A stretch of DNA of 13,327 nucleotides, from the NCBI GenBank assembly GCA_009787915.1, contig WQSK01000024.1, forward strand, positions 1-13,327, given 5' to 3'. This DNA is from Bacillota bacterium. Its GTDB lineage: Bacteria > Bacillota > Clostridia > Christensenellales > UBA1242. Each line of letters opens with the position of its first letter. Positions within the stretch are counted from its first letter, which is position 1. A program made the translations under genes and the position numbers. This document shows, in pieces, positions 12,712 through 13,327 of this stretch. The notes beneath the pieces were generated by a model. That model saw only the letters and a program-made list of their open reading frames with translations. It was not told the origin of the DNA and did not search any database.

Positions 12712-13327
12712 TTAATTAAAGTCCTCTTTTTTGAAATCATAGCGCGAGTATATCAACATCGCGATGACACTCGCCGTAACCACACCTGTCACAAGAACTA
12801 TCCCTAACCAATTTTGTACGTTGTAGGGTTGTGTTGCATTTGCTCCGTTAAAGCCGATGATATCGAGGCTCAACCCAATGATAAACAAAATCAGTGCGTT
12901 GGATATCTTTGTGCAAAAAGTCAGAAACCCTGCGCTCTTGCCCGCGTTGTCAATTCCTGTTTCTGTGCGTCTTTTGTCGACACAGTCGGCGTACATACTG
13001 ATGGGTATAGAATACAAACACCCCGAGCCAACCCCCGACAAAAATATCGTAGAACATATATAGAACATGAGTGCGCCGATAGGAATGACTTCGCGAAATG
13101 CCAAGAGTGCAGAGAACACAACCATGCACACACACAACAACCCAAGGGCAGTGAGTAGTGCGGTCTTTTTGTCTGTTCGTTTGCTAAACCTGTACCAAAA
13201 CGGTTGTCCCCCGACAATACCCACAATCAGCGATACCATAATAATCGGAATCTGTGTTGTTGAAAAACCAAATGTATACGTAAACACGTGGAGCCCCAAA
13301 CTCGTGATAAACGCCCCCGCCGATAAA
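12712..13327 (-). CDS. MFS transporter, GPH sugar:cation symporter type (N-terminal part outside window)
   Basis: Only the C-terminal about 204 residues are present; the frame stays open to the right edge, so no start is visible (an in-frame TTG at 13299 is internal). Several membrane helices are seen. The loop FWYRFSKRTDKKTAL between helices matches the basic inter-helix motif of major facilitator proteins. The helices FSALLAFREVIPIGALMFYI and FLSGVGSGCLYSIPISMYAD with the following motif DCVDKRRTETG are typical of the glycoside-pentoside-hexuronide:cation symporter group (family MFS_2), where a D-x-x-x-x-x-T-G segment lies near helix 10. It probably takes up a sugar or related solute with a cation, but the substrate cannot be told. 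It ends 36 nt before the YgjV-like gene. Confidence 0.85.
   Translation of the reverse strand, partial: LSAGAFITSLGLHVFTYTFGFSTTQIPIIMVSLIVGIVGGQPFWYRFSKRTDKKTALLTALGLLCVCMVVFSALLAFREVIPIGALMFYICSTIFLSGVGSGCLYSIPISMYADCVDKRRTETGIDNAGKSAGFLTFCTKISNALILFIIGLSLDIIGFNGANATQPYNVQNWLGIVLVTGVVTASVIAMLIYSRYDFKKEDFN

Overview
The window (about 13.3 kb) looks like chromosomal sequence from an uncultured low-to-mid GC bacterium, most likely a Clostridia-like member of the Bacillota. This rests on the replication and segregation set dnaN, dnaA, recF, parA (soj) and parB (spo0J), on parS sites of the Bacillota type, and on the standard genetic code (TAA, TAG and TGA all end real genes). I cannot name the genus. 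No 16S gene, mobile element, tRNA or CRISPR array is visible.

Layout. Positions 1-2437 (minus) hold a small unknown gene, then dnaN, then dnaA (cut by the left edge). This is the reverse of the usual dnaA-dnaN order. Positions 2438-2519 form a divergent control region with two identical 13-bp palindromes, followed on the plus strand by a small Xre-type regulator, recF and cvpA (2520-4540). Two identical 16-bp parS palindromes lie in the 3' end of recF and between cvpA and parB. parA and parB are on the minus strand (4575-6331). Divergent from parA are two large plus-strand envelope genes (6438-10119): a CvpA-like membrane protein with a long acidic domain, and a membrane protein with a cysteine cluster and a long charged tail. 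A minus-strand gene for an acidic/basic membrane-associated protein follows (10130-11036), interrupted near its start by a run of eight C. Its promoter is back to back with the promoter of a structured non-coding RNA of about 245 nt (11113-11357). The right end (11364-13327, minus) holds an unknown soluble protein, a YgjV-like membrane protein and the C-terminal part of an MFS (GPH-type) transporter.

How it works together. The left half is the replication and segregation core: DnaA initiator, sliding clamp, RecF repair, ParA/ParB with parS. The Xre regulator and its two palindromes sit exactly in the -35/-10 spacers of the divergent promoters, which suggests that Xre represses itself and the dnaN-dnaA operon. 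A second general feature is that most genes here have a -10 hexamer ending only 4-8 nt before the start codon, often with a -35 at 17-18 bp and no Shine-Dalgarno sequence. This predicts leaderless mRNAs for about nine or ten genes. Only a few genes (the 58-aa gene, the 753-aa gene, possibly cvpA) have a clear Shine-Dalgarno.

Most notable for follow-up: the leaderless promoter architecture, the Xre operators over dnaN-dnaA, the C8 tract that breaks one gene, and the promoter-driven structured RNA.
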